A DNA stretch of 21,799 bases, from NCBI GenBank assembly GCA_934444485.1, contig CAKSCN010000019.1, positions 1 through 21,799 of the forward strand, given 5' to 3'. Position 1 is the stretch's first letter; every line of letters begins with the position of its first letter. A program made the translations under genes and the position numbers. The DNA is from an uncultured Eubacteriales bacterium (GTDB taxonomy: Bacteria > Bacillota > Clostridia > Oscillospirales > CAG-382). The notes under the pieces were generated by a model. It searched no databases. It saw only the letters and a list, made by a program, of their open reading frames with translations, and was not told the origin of the DNA. Shown in pieces: positions 8,212 to 15,767 of this stretch.

Positions 8212-8240
8212 ATGATAACACATTTGATATTCCGTGTCAA
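8212..8240 (-). promoter_or_regulatory. LysR gene promoter (minus strand)
   Basis: On the minus strand: TTGACA (8240-8235), a 17-bp spacer ending TGTGT, and TATCAT (8217-8212). The start of transcription would be near 8205, inside the ATAAAC dyad. Confidence 0.75.
8224..8240. promoter_or_regulatory. Candidate LysR operator dyad 2
   Basis: Inverted repeat TTGA-N9-TCAA, 17 bp. It overlaps the minus-strand -35 box and lies just upstream of the plus-strand -10 candidate, where an LTTR activator would sit. It is not a strict T-N11-A box, so this is a candidate only. Confidence 0.4.
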
Positions 8241-8250
8241 GCGTTTTTGT

Positions 8251-8258
8251 TATAAAAT
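8251..8258 (+). promoter_or_regulatory. -10 region of the flavodoxin-fusion gene, no consensus -35
   Basis: TATAAAAT sits 30 bp before the start codon. The 8228-8235 stretch where a -35 should be has no TTGACA-like hexamer, which is consistent with activator dependence on the divergent LysR protein. Confidence 0.5.
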
Positions 8259-8288
8259 ATAGGTGCAGACAAAGAAAGGAGCGGTAAT

Positions 8289-9188
8289 ATGGCAAAGAAA
8301 ATCATCGTTGCGTACTATTCCCGAGACGGCGAAAACTACGTTGGCGGAACGATAAAGCGTCTTTCGGTCGGAAACACGGCGGTCGCCGCAAGGTGCATTG
8401 CGGACATAACGGGAGCGGAGCTTTTCGAGATACGCCAAAAGAAGCCATACTCCGACATTTACAACGAATGCACCGCCGAGGCAGGCGAGGATCAGAAGAA
8501 GGGCGCACGTCCCGAGCTTACCGAAAAGGTCGGAGACATCACGGACACCGACGTCGTATTCCTCGGCTATCCGAACTACTGGGGAACGATGCCCATGGCG
8601 GTGTTCACTTTTCTTGAGAGCGCAGACTTCGGCGGCAAGACGATTATTCCGTTCTGCACAAGCGGAGGAAGCGGAATTTCGACGTCGGTATCGGCAATAC
8701 GTTCCCTCTGTCCCGACTCCGAGGTAAAGGACGGCTTCAGAGGCTCACGCTCAACCGACGCCGAGGACATTGCAAAGTGGTTTGACGACGAGGGCTTCAA
8801 AAAAGCCGATGAAAGCGCCGAAGCGGTTAGGGTAAAGCTCACGTGGGACGGCGGCGAAGCGGTGCTTGCGCTTGTTTCCAACAAAACGACCGAGGATTTT
8901 GTGTCCCGTCTGCCGTTCACTCTCACCATGGAGGACTATGCCGGTACGGAAAAGATAGGCAGATTTTCCGAGGCTCTTTACAAAGACACCGACGTTTCGG
9001 GACTCACACCGACGGTCGGCACGGCGGCAATCTACGCACCGTGGGGAAATCTCGCCGTCTTTTACGGCAGTGCTTCTTACTCAAAGGATCTTATCCCCGT
9101 CGGAAGCATTGAATCCGGTCTTGACGCTCTTTCGTCGGAGAACGACAACTTTGAAGTGACGTTCACCCTGCTTGAATCGGCAAAATAA
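8289..9188 (+). CDS. Flavodoxin-fold protein fused to a cyclophilin-like domain
   Basis: A 299-aa cytoplasmic protein with two domains. Residues about 3-165 form a flavodoxin-like fold: IIVAYYSRDGENY as the phosphate-binding loop, VVFLGYPNYWGTMPMAVFTFLE around 95-115 and IIPFCTSGGSGISTSV around 121-136. All are typical of the Flavodoxin_4 family that binds FMN and carries out low-potential electron transfer or quinone/nitro reduction. Residues about 180-297 match the small bacterial cyclophilin-like (TM1367-type) beta-barrel, with VKLTWDGGEAVLALVSN, SRLPFTLTMEDYAG and GNLAVFYG. Its role is unknown, and prolyl isomerase activity should not be assumed. AAAGGAG (8276-8282) precedes ATG 8289. It is divergent from the LysR gene and closed by a terminator at 9220. 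I infer that LysR regulates it. Confidence 0.88.
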   Translation: MAKKIIVAYYSRDGENYVGGTIKRLSVGNTAVAARCIADITGAELFEIRQKKPYSDIYNECTAEAGEDQKKGARPELTEKVGDITDTDVVFLGYPNYWGTMPMAVFTFLESADFGGKTIIPFCTSGGSGISTSVSAIRSLCPDSEVKDGFRGSRSTDAEDIAKWFDDEGFKKADESAEAVRVKLTWDGGEAVLALVSNKTTEDFVSRLPFTLTMEDYAGTEKIGRFSEALYKDTDVSGLTPTVGTAAIYAPWGNLAVFYGSASYSKDLIPVGSIESGLDALSSENDNFEVTFTLLESAK

Positions 9189-9219
9189 TCCGCAAAACGA
9201 CAAAACAGCATAAACATAA

Positions 9220-9253
9220 CCGCCGTACCCCGAAAAAGAGTGCGGCGGCTTTT
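9220..9253 (+). terminator. Terminator after the flavodoxin-fusion gene
   Basis: A 9-bp GC-rich stem, CCGCCGTAC (9220-9228) with GTGCGGCGG (9240-9248), has an 11-nt A-rich loop and is followed by CTTTTG. The U tract is short. A small second hairpin (TTGCAC / GTGCAA) lies just beyond. Confidence 0.75.
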
Positions 9254-9293
9254 GTTGCACCGAGTGCAAAAAGGATGGTGGGAATAATCTTAT

Positions 9294-12200
9294 TTATCTT
9301 CCGTAGTTGAGCTTGATGAAGCCTATATCGGAAATGGTTATATCTCCGTCCTCGTCGATATCGACAACCTGTCTGAAGGTTTCGGAGGTGCTCTTATCGA
9401 AGCCTCTGAGAACACGGATGAAGTCGTCAACGTCTATCTTTCCGTCTCCGCAGTAGTCTGCGAAGGAACCCTTGATGTCGCCTGCGGTGAGAGGAGCGTT
9501 GAGAACGTCAACATTGCTGTCGATAACCTTTACATCCTCTATGATGTAGGTCTTGTAGCCGTTCTTCTCAATCTTTATGTCGTATGTTCCGGGAAGTACG
9601 CCGTCGAACTCGAAAGCGAATATGGCGGTGTCTGCGTCTGCCGCTTCGTAAAGCGTTGCAATTGCGTTTCCGGACTTCGTCATGAGAGTTATTCTCGCAC
9701 GGCTCGAGTATTCTGCGCTGTCATACGGCTTATCGCCGTCGTCTCTCGACGTTACGACAGTACCGATTACCTTATATGTTTCGGAGGCAATCTCCGTGAG
9801 CGGAAGCGTCGTGACCTCGATATATTTCACTTCAAGCTCGCCCTCCGAGAGCTGAGCGAGGAACTTTCCGTTCTTGTAAATCTGCGGATCCTCGGCAACC
9901 ACAGCCGCAGTGAAGTCGGTCTCGGGGTTGAACGCCGTGTGGTCAGCCATTGCGAAGGTGAGAGTTGCAATGCGCACCTTTCCTGCCGTTGCGTCTACCT
10001 CGGTGTTCACTCCGGGAGTTACGGAGGATACCCATCTGTCAACGTATATTCCGTTTGTGCGGTCGTCGGTGAATGCGTCGTTAAGCTCTTCGCCAACGAG
10101 AACAAAGTCGCTCACGCAAGACTCAAAGGTCATAACCGCCGGGTTATACTTGAAGCCGAACACGCCGCCGTTTACCTTTGCGTTCTCGAAGTAAATATTT
10201 ACGATATACTTACCCTCTGCGGCGTTGTAGGAGCCTTCGGGAATATACGCTGCACCGCTGAACTTCCACTCGGGAACTATTTCGGCACCGCCTTTTACCT
10301 CATATTCCGCACCTGCGGCATAGTATGCGCCGTTTGTCTTGTCGTACCATTTGAAGGTGTAGTCGGTCTTGGGGTCGGGATCTTCGCCGAGGGTTATCTT
10401 CTCGCCGTATGCGTGCGTTTCTTCAACGCCGTTTACAGTAATTGTATAAGTCTTTGCCGTCCATGTTGCGACAAGCTCTGCATTTCCTTTTACTTCATAC
10501 TCCGCACCTGCGGCGTAGTGTACGTCGTTTGTCTTGTCGTACCAGTCGAAGTCATAGCCCTCCTTGGGGTCGGGGTCTGCGCCGAGGGTTATCTTCTCGC
10601 CGTATGCGTGAGTTTCATCGACGCCGTTCACCTTAATTGTATACGTCTTCGCCGTCCACTTTGCGGTAATGGATGCCGCACCGGTTACGGTGTAGGTTGC
10701 GCCTGCGTCGTAATCGTTCTCGCCGTCGGTCCACTTGAAAACGTAATGCTCCGCATTCTCATGATAGGGAGCGTCGGGGAGAGTAATCGTATCGCCGGGA
10801 GTGTATTCGGCGGAGATACCGTCTATAGTAACCGTCACGTTGTCGGTGTCGGTGAATCTTACGGTGTGCGTACCGACGGTGAAATCTGTGTAAAGGCTTG
10901 CGGTAATATCCTTTGCCTCATGCTTTACGCCGTCGATGAAAACGTATTTCTTACCGGTGGTAAAGGAAAGTCCGTTGTATGCGGCAGTCCACGAATTTTC
11001 GAGAGTCGGAGCGGTGATGTCAGCCTTGACGCTTCCCTCTCCCATGACCGTGACGACTGTTGCGCCGCTGTCGTTTACCGTGGTTGTCACGCCGTTTCCT
11101 ACGATGATTATTCTCTCGGAGGCGTCGTCCCCTCTCTTTTCGACAGAGCCGACCTTTCCGCCGTTAATTTCGATAACGGTAACGCCCGTCATTTCGGAGT
11201 CGGCATTTGCGTTGCCTGTGGTGAGAATCTTTCCGACTTCGCCGCCGTCAACGGTGTAGTATCTGAGTCCCTTGTAGCTTCCTGCGCCGTTTGCATTGCC
11301 GACGGCAAGAGTGCCGACAGTACCTGCCTTGACGTTGACTCTCGCATCGCCTATAAAGAGTGCCGGAGCGGAAGCGCTTCTCGAGTTTACGTTCTGCGAT
11401 ATCACATTGACCTTCGGAGTATCGCCGTCCGCTTCGCCTATATTATATGTAGCCTTACCCTCAACGAAGTAGCCCGTCGTACCGTACATTGCGCCGAGAG
11501 ACATATTTCCGAGAGAGCCGGAACGGAGAGTTACCGTGCTGTCAAAGCCGCCCTGTGTGGATGCCGGCTTACTTACAGAGTCGTGATTCTGAATAAGGTT
11601 GTTGTTGCCGTCGGCGGTTGCCGGGTGAGTTATTTCGACATTTTCGCCTACGGTGAGGCTGTTTCCGAGAAGGAGTATTCCCTCGCCGGTGCTGTCGGTG
11701 TACTCGAGAGTGATATCCTCAAGCGTTGCGTTGCCGTATACGGTGACTCTGCCGCTTGTTATCTTATCCTCTGTGCCGCTTCCCTTTATAGTGACGGACT
11801 TTCCCTCAGCACCGATAATGCCGTAAATTCTGCCGGAGGAGATCGTTACCTTGGGGAGTGTGACTGCGCCGGAAACAATTATCGTGCCGCCGTCGGCAAC
11901 CATGCTGTACGCCTTGTCAACAGAGGCAATTGCAGTTTCTGCGCTCTCGCCGTCGGCAGTGTCGTCGCCTGTTTCGGAAACATACACGGTATTCAATAAT
12001 ACCGTTTCCTTTCCCGTATAAAATTCATAGTTCGCCGCCGTGGCCCTGTCGGTGAAGAGTCCCCATGCCGCAACGTCGATGTATGCGTCCTCGGCATAGT
12101 TCGAGATGTTTACGATACCGCCGGTTATGTACGCCCAAATCTGCGTTATCGTGTCGCCGCCATTGACCGAAACGGGAACAAGAATTTCCTCCCACTCGCC

Positions 12201-12617
12201 GTTTCCCAAAAGTGCGGACTCCGCATTGCTGTTAGCCGCAGAGGCGACTCCGTAGTTCGTACCCGTCGCCGAATCTTTCGAGCCAACCTTGATAAGCGGT
12301 GTGCCGGTTACGTTTGTTCTTACAACCGCCTTGAAGTACACACCGTCGGTGTATGCCGCCGAAAGACCGGTTGCGTCAAAGTTCAGCTGCTTTGTCGGAT
12401 TTGCGAAATTGGGGGTTGCGTGTACGTAGGTCGTGCCGTCGGAGTCCCGCTTCTTTTCGACGGACGCATTGTACCAGTTTGCGTACAGTCCCGTTCCCTT
12501 TTCAAACGCCGTTCTCTCAAGAAGCACTCCGTCTTCCGCCGAGACGCAAAATGCGCACGAAAGAGAAAGCACCGTCATCACAGCAAGTGCGACGGAAATG
12601 ATTTTTCTCAGGTTCAT
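9294..12617 (-). CDS. Secreted beta-helix protein with cohesin-like region and C-terminal dockerin
   Basis: A 1107-aa exported protein. The start is ATG 12617 behind GGAAGGAAAC; the frame is open further upstream but crosses the promoter at 12682-12710. The signal peptide is residues 1-27 (NLRKII, a hydrophobic core, cleavage after VSA). Residues about 30-215 look like a jelly-roll carbohydrate-binding fold. About 225-560 is a right-handed beta-helix, opening with the pectate-lyase-like VYVSETGDDTADG and ending in many short Val/Ile/Asn turns. About 590-786 holds three InlB/Flg_new-type repeat modules. About 790-930 resembles a cohesin fold (IYFENAKVNGGVFGFKYNPA). About 947-1040 is a carboxypeptidase-regulatory-like Ig domain. 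About 1045-1107 is a dockerin type I with two calcium loops (DYCGDGKIDVDD and DIDEDGDITISD). It is probably an adhesin or cellulosome-like glycan-binding component. No catalytic residues are recognised. Confidence 0.85.
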   Translation of the reverse strand: MNLRKIISVALAVMTVLSLSCAFCVSAEDGVLLERTAFEKGTGLYANWYNASVEKKRDSDGTTYVHATPNFANPTKQLNFDATGLSAAYTDGVYFKAVVRTNVTGTPLIKVGSKDSATGTNYGVASAANSNAESALLGNGEWEEILVPVSVNGGDTITQIWAYITGGIVNISNYAEDAYIDVAAWGLFTDRATAANYEFYTGKETVLLNTVYVSETGDDTADGESAETAIASVDKAYSMVADGGTIIVSGAVTLPKVTISSGRIYGIIGAEGKSVTIKGSGTEDKITSGRVTVYGNATLEDITLEYTDSTGEGILLLGNSLTVGENVEITHPATADGNNNLIQNHDSVSKPASTQGGFDSTVTLRSGSLGNMSLGAMYGTTGYFVEGKATYNIGEADGDTPKVNVISQNVNSRSASAPALFIGDARVNVKAGTVGTLAVGNANGAGSYKGLRYYTVDGGEVGKILTTGNANADSEMTGVTVIEINGGKVGSVEKRGDDASERIIIVGNGVTTTVNDSGATVVTVMGEGSVKADITAPTLENSWTAAYNGLSFTTGKKYVFIDGVKHEAKDITASLYTDFTVGTHTVRFTDTDNVTVTIDGISAEYTPGDTITLPDAPYHENAEHYVFKWTDGENDYDAGATYTVTGAASITAKWTAKTYTIKVNGVDETHAYGEKITLGADPDPKEGYDFDWYDKTNDVHYAAGAEYEVKGNAELVATWTAKTYTITVNGVEETHAYGEKITLGEDPDPKTDYTFKWYDKTNGAYYAAGAEYEVKGGAEIVPEWKFSGAAYIPEGSYNAAEGKYIVNIYFENAKVNGGVFGFKYNPAVMTFESCVSDFVLVGEELNDAFTDDRTNGIYVDRWVSSVTPGVNTEVDATAGKVRIATLTFAMADHTAFNPETDFTAAVVAEDPQIYKNGKFLAQLSEGELEVKYIEVTTLPLTEIASETYKVIGTVVTSRDDGDKPYDSAEYSSRARITLMTKSGNAIATLYEAADADTAIFAFEFDGVLPGTYDIKIEKNGYKTYIIEDVKVIDSNVDVLNAPLTAGDIKGSFADYCGDGKIDVDDFIRVLRGFDKSTSETFRQVVDIDEDGDITISDIGFIKLNYGR
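10263..10652 (-). repeat. Two tandem 195-bp direct repeats inside the surface-protein gene
   Basis: Two consecutive 65-codon modules, each starting TYTI(K/T)VNGV(D/E)ETHAYGE and ending in an AGAEYEVKG strand, are strongly alike at DNA level (offset 195 bp). A more diverged third module lies at about 10653-10850. This is tandem domain duplication, a potential site of recombination that changes repeat number. Confidence 0.8.
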
Positions 12618-12681
12618 ACTGTTTCCTTCCTTTACGTATGTATTGCGAAACGTAAATTGAAATACCCGTTTCACTGAGACA

Positions 12682-12710
12682 ATTATACCACACCTCGCCC
12701 TCAAAGTCAA
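12682..12710 (-). promoter_or_regulatory. Strong promoter of the dockerin surface protein
   Basis: On the minus strand: TTGACT (12710-12705), 17 bp ending TGTGG, then perfect TATAAT (12687-12682). The transcript would start near 12676, leaving a leader of about 59 nt before ATG 12617. Confidence 0.88.
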
Positions 12711-12952
12711 CAATACAGGCGAAAATGGCTGAATTTCTGCGTTTGTAACAAAAACAGAGGCGGCGCTTTGTGCATTTTTGACATAGGTATTTCATTTTTC
12801 GTTCTTCCGCTGTTTTGACGTGTGCCGTTAAAATATCGCTAAGATTTCGCACCCGTCGGATACAGTATTCGGAGAAAATCGCCGCACGGCACATGAAATT
12901 GCTTTAAATGTATAAAATAAGTGTATAAAAAGTAAAATCCGCCCGAAAAACC
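12711..12952. other. Divergent intergenic region, nothing recognised
   Basis: About 240 bp of AT-rich sequence lie between the back-to-back promoters of the surface protein and the decarboxylase operon. No gene, RNA or clear dyad was found. A TTGACA near 12779 and a TTGACG near 12815 have no correctly spaced -10 partner. Confidence 0.5.
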
Positions 12953-12980
12953 TTGCAAAAAAATCCTCGTGTGGTATAAT
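12953..12980 (+). promoter_or_regulatory. Promoter of the biotin-dependent decarboxylase operon
   Basis: TTGCAA (12953-12958), 16 bp ending TGTGG, then perfect TATAAT (12975-12980). Transcription would start near 12987, giving a leader of about 130 nt. I recognise no riboswitch in it; a very short ATG frame at 12990 lacks a ribosome binding site. Confidence 0.8.
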
Positions 12981-13115
12981 AAAAGTATAATGGGTGGAAG
13001 TGGTTTTTTGCGGTGAGATTGACGGCACGGTTGCGGTTAAAATCGCCGTACTTTGCCGCAGAACCCTTTTATTCACGGCAAAATGTGTTAAATTTTTAAC
13101 TTTGGAGGTAAATAT

Positions 13116-14597
13116 ATGGACGCACAGAAAAGAGCGGATATGTTAAACGAAGCGAAAAAAAGCGTACTTCGTGCCGACAACTCCGCAGTTGAAGCGCTTC
13201 ACAAGTCCGGCAAGCTCAGTGCCCGTGAGCGCATGAACATTCTTTTTGACGAGAACACCTTCTCCGAAACGGCGGCATTCGTTAAGTCGAATCCCATGAC
13301 CTTCGAGAACCCCAAGGGCGGCGAGCTTGAGGGAATTATCACGGGCTACGGTTCGATAAACGGACGTCTTGTTTTCGCCTACAGCTTCGACATGGCGAGA
13401 ACGCTCGGTTCTTTCGGAAAGGCGGCGGCAAAGAAGATAGTTAATCTTCTCGAGAACGCACGAAAGAACGGCGCACCGGTAGTTGCGGTATTCGATTCCG
13501 CAGGCGCAAGACTCACAGAGGGTGTCGAGGTACTCTCCGCTTACGGCGAGGTACTTAAGAAGACAGCCTCCCTCAAAGGCTCCGTTCCCCTTGTTTCGGT
13601 CGTATGCGGAAACACCTCGGGACTCACGGCGGCAATTGCGGCGATGAGCGACATCACGGTTATGGAGAAGAAGAACGGAAGCTATTCGTTCGCTCCGGCA
13701 TCGGTGCTCAACTCCGACGCCAAGACAAAGGACGCCGGCAAGTCCTCGTGCGCCTCGGCAAACGGTCTTACCGCATTCATATGCGAGGGCGAAGAGGCGG
13801 CTTTTGCGGCTGTAAGAGAGGTTCTCGAATACCTCCCCTCAAACAGACTCGACAACAACATTTATCTTGAGATTTCCGACGATCCCAACAGACTTACTCC
13901 CGAGCTTGAAACTGCTGCAAATGCGGCGGACTACGACGCCAAGGCAGTTGCCGCTGTTCTTGCCGACGGTGCGAAGCTTCTCGAGGTTTATGCCGGAATC
14001 GGCAAGAATGTATTCACGGCATTCGGTTCGGTAGGCGGCGTTCCCTGCGGCATAATCTCCGTAGGCGGCAGACTTTGCGAGACCTGCATGAACAAGGCAA
14101 CCGAATTCATCTCCCTCTGCGACGCTTACTCAATTCCCGTTCTCACTCTCGTAAACTCCGAGGGCATGAGCGACGAATGCGAGGCAAAGGGCGGCAAGGT
14201 AGCAAAGGCGGCGTCCGATCTTGCATACTCCTATGCCTGCACAAGCTCCGCAAAGGTAACTCTTATCACAGGAAACGCCATCGGCGCGGCGTTCACGGTT
14301 CTCGGCTCGAAGGCAGTCGGCGCAGACGTTGCATACGCTCTCCCGAGTGCGAAAATCTCCGTCATGGAGGCTGAGCGTGCGGTTCAGTTTATGTGGGGCG
14401 ACAAGCTTGCGGCCTCCAAGAACCTCGAAAAGAGAGGCGAACTCTCCGAGGCATGGGAAACGGTATGCGCCTCTCCCCTTGCCGCCGCAAACACGGGCGA
14501 CATCGACGATGTTGTTGACTATGCAATGGCACGCCGCAAGGTTGCGTCCGCTCTCGAAATGCTTTCCATGAAGAAGGATTTCGACGACGTTCTTTAA
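13116..14597 (+). CDS. Acyl-CoA-type carboxyltransferase (12S / MmdA / PccB-like), divergent
   Basis: A 493-aa crotonase-fold carboxyltransferase of the family that moves CO2 between biotin and an acyl-CoA (methylmalonyl-, malonyl- or glutaconyl-CoA). The N-terminus has the usual KLSARERMNILFDE entry. The first oxyanion-hole motif is DSAGARLTEGV (G130-A131) and the second is NAIGAAFTV (G390-A391), both compatible with activity. However, regions that are nearly invariant in MmdA/PccB are changed: VDVPGFLPG reads VNSEGMSDE here, and the terminal NIIF-type sequence is replaced. The acyl-CoA substrate therefore cannot be named. It is the first gene of the operon, behind GGAGGT, and is followed by OadG, biotin-carrier, beta and OadA-type subunits, so it should use the shared biotin arm. 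No biotin carboxylase gene is present, which argues for decarboxylation or transcarboxylation over ATP-driven carboxylation. Confidence 0.85.
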   Translation: MDAQKRADMLNEAKKSVLRADNSAVEALHKSGKLSARERMNILFDENTFSETAAFVKSNPMTFENPKGGELEGIITGYGSINGRLVFAYSFDMARTLGSFGKAAAKKIVNLLENARKNGAPVVAVFDSAGARLTEGVEVLSAYGEVLKKTASLKGSVPLVSVVCGNTSGLTAAIAAMSDITVMEKKNGSYSFAPASVLNSDAKTKDAGKSSCASANGLTAFICEGEEAAFAAVREVLEYLPSNRLDNNIYLEISDDPNRLTPELETAANAADYDAKAVAAVLADGAKLLEVYAGIGKNVFTAFGSVGGVPCGIISVGGRLCETCMNKATEFISLCDAYSIPVLTLVNSEGMSDECEAKGGKVAKAASDLAYSYACTSSAKVTLITGNAIGAAFTVLGSKAVGADVAYALPSAKISVMEAERAVQFMWGDKLAASKNLEKRGELSEAWETVCASPLAAANTGDIDDVVDYAMARRKVASALEMLSMKKDFDDVL

Positions 14598-14635
14598 GAC
14601 GCCGGATCCGAATCTAAAGAAAGGCAGGAATAGAT

Positions 14636-14875
14636 ATGTTTTTATACAACGTTGTAAATACGATAGGTGCCCGTGCGCTTGAATTCGACTTTACAAAGCC
14701 GTTTTCCGACGCAGGCTCGGCACTTTCCTACGGACTTCGCTTTTCGTTGTTCGGTCTTGCGGTTGTATTCGGCGTTCTCGCGCTCCTTTGGGGAATACTT
14801 GAAGTGTTCAGAATAATATTCTCCGGCAAAAAGAACGGCAACACCGCCGAAGGCTCTGAGAAAGGCGGTAAATAA
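14636..14875 (+). CDS. Short OadG-like decarboxylase gamma/delta subunit (copy 1)
   Basis: A 79-aa single-pass membrane protein. A conserved N-terminal amphipathic stretch (FDFTKPFSDAG, residues 17-27) leads into one transmembrane helix (about 33-61, SLFGLAVVFGVLALLWGILE), then a short polar tail. This is the OAD_gamma family, which anchors and assembles the Na+ decarboxylase complex and joins the carboxyltransferase to the beta subunit. It is a paralogue of the next gene but lacks that gene's Ala-rich C-terminal extension. The ribosome binding site AAAGGCAGGAA lies before ATG 14636. The stop codon is followed after one base by the next start, so the two are probably translationally coupled. 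Confidence 0.85.
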   Translation: MFLYNVVNTIGARALEFDFTKPFSDAGSALSYGLRFSLFGLAVVFGVLALLWGILEVFRIIFSGKKNGNTAEGSEKGGK

Positions 14876-14876
14876 T

Positions 14877-15269
14877 ATGCTTATGTACAACACGGTGAAT
14901 GCGGTCGCAGCAAAGGCTCTCGAAATCGACTTCACAAAGCCCTTTGAGAGCGCAGGAGATGCGTTCGTGTACGGACTTCAGTTCTCCGTATTCGGTCTTG
15001 TGGTCGTATTCGGCGTACTTGCGCTTCTCTGGGGAATACTCGAGGTATTCAGACTCGTATTCTCCGGCACGAACAAAGAGAAAAAGAGTGCGGCAAAAGC
15101 GGCTCCGGCAAACGTCGAAGAAGAGACTGCGGCGGCAATAGCGGCGGCAATAGCGGCGGCAAACGACGATTCCGAGCTTGTTGCGGCAATAACGGCGGCA
15201 ATCCACGCTTACAGAAAGGCAAGCGGCGAGGTCGGCGGATTCAGAGTGGTTTCATTTAAGAGAAGATAA
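14877..15269 (+). CDS. OadG/MmdD-like decarboxylase subunit with C-terminal extension (copy 2)
   Basis: A 130-aa membrane protein. Residues about 14-64 repeat the core of the preceding gene (about 37 of 48 aligned positions identical by hand), including one transmembrane helix. After a Lys/Ala-rich linker comes an extension (about 83-130) with an Ala/Ile helical stretch, ELVAAITAAIHAY and the end GFRVVSFKRR. This is the layout of MmdD-type delta subunits in sodium-pumping methylmalonyl-CoA decarboxylase, where the tail contacts the carboxyltransferase. The start at 14877 overlaps the preceding gene's ribosome binding region (GAGAAAGGCGG); ATG 14883 is an alternative. It is most likely a recent tandem duplicate of copy 1. 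Confidence 0.87.
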   Translation: MLMYNTVNAVAAKALEIDFTKPFESAGDAFVYGLQFSVFGLVVVFGVLALLWGILEVFRLVFSGTNKEKKSAAKAAPANVEEETAAAIAAAIAAANDDSELVAAITAAIHAYRKASGEVGGFRVVSFKRR

Positions 15270-15317
15270 ACAACCTATTATTTTATCCCGGCATGACCGG
15301 AGAAAAGGAGTATTATT

Positions 15318-15734
15318 ATGGCAAAGCAGTATAATGTAACAGTAAACGGAAACGTATACAGTGTAGTGGTTGAAGAAGTAGGCGGCGCAGTTGCGGCTCC
15401 CATCGCAATCCCCGTAGCGGCTCCCGCACCCGTAGCGGCACCGGCTCCCGTAGCGGCATCGGCTCCCGTAGCAGCAGCACCGGCACCTGCAGCAGCACCG
15501 GCACCCGTCGCAAACGGCGCAGGCGAAAAGATTTCCGCTCCCCTCAACGGCACAATTCTCGACGTTAAGGTTGCAAGCGGCGCATCCGTAAAGAAGGGCG
15601 ATATCATCTGCATCATCGAAGCTATGAAGATGGAGAACGAGATCCTCGCTCCCAAGGACGGCAAGATTACCTCCGTTGCCGCACAAAAGGGCAGCAGCGT
15701 AAACGCAGGCGACGTTCTCGCTACAATCGCATAA
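15318..15734 (+). CDS. Biotin carboxyl carrier protein of the decarboxylase (1.3S / gamma type)
   Basis: A 138-aa carrier that shuttles CO2 between the carboxyltransferase and the membrane beta subunit. The N-terminal strand region (KQYNVTVNGNVYSVVVEEV) is followed by an Ala/Pro-rich flexible linker (about 28-66) of repeated AAPAPV units. The biotinyl domain (about 70-138) carries the EAMKMEN motif, with the biotinylated lysine at 104. It is a free-standing carrier, not fused to a carboxyltransferase, which fits the OadA-type protein at 17025 lacking its own biotin domain. AAAAGGAG precedes the ATG at 15318. A biotin ligase must be encoded elsewhere. Confidence 0.95.
   Translation: MAKQYNVTVNGNVYSVVVEEVGGAVAAPIAIPVAAPAPVAAPAPVAASAPVAAAPAPAAAPAPVANGAGEKISAPLNGTILDVKVASGASVKKGDIICIIEAMKMENEILAPKDGKITSVAAQKGSSVNAGDVLATIA
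15410..15512 (+). repeat. Low-complexity Ala/Pro linker repeats in the biotin carrier gene
   Basis: Imperfect tandem units of GTAGCGGCTCCCGCACC type encode the AAPAPV linker. This kind of tract commonly varies in length between strains. It is part of the gene, not a separate element. Confidence 0.7.
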
Positions 15735-15767
15735 GCTCCGCACAAATAAATTAGGAGGCAGATTACA

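Noticed and set aside
10263..10652. Insertion sequence or transposon signature suggested by the 195-bp repeats
   Set aside because: The repeats are in frame, encode the same protein module and have no terminal inverted repeats or transposase.
9939..11999. 686-codon open frame antisense to the dockerin protein
   Set aside because: It lies opposite a gene with a signal peptide, recognisable domains and a ribosome binding site. Its translation is Cys/Val/Tyr-rich with no domain, and its length comes from codon bias of the real gene.
12990..13016. Leader peptide (ATG, eight codons) at the start of the decarboxylase transcript
   Set aside because: It begins about three bases after the predicted transcription start, has no ribosome binding site, and no attenuator hairpin with a U tract follows.
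15410..15512. CRISPR-like or tandem array
   Set aside because: The repeats are in-frame Ala/Pro codons of the biotin carrier linker, not spaced repeats. No CRISPR array was seen anywhere in the window.
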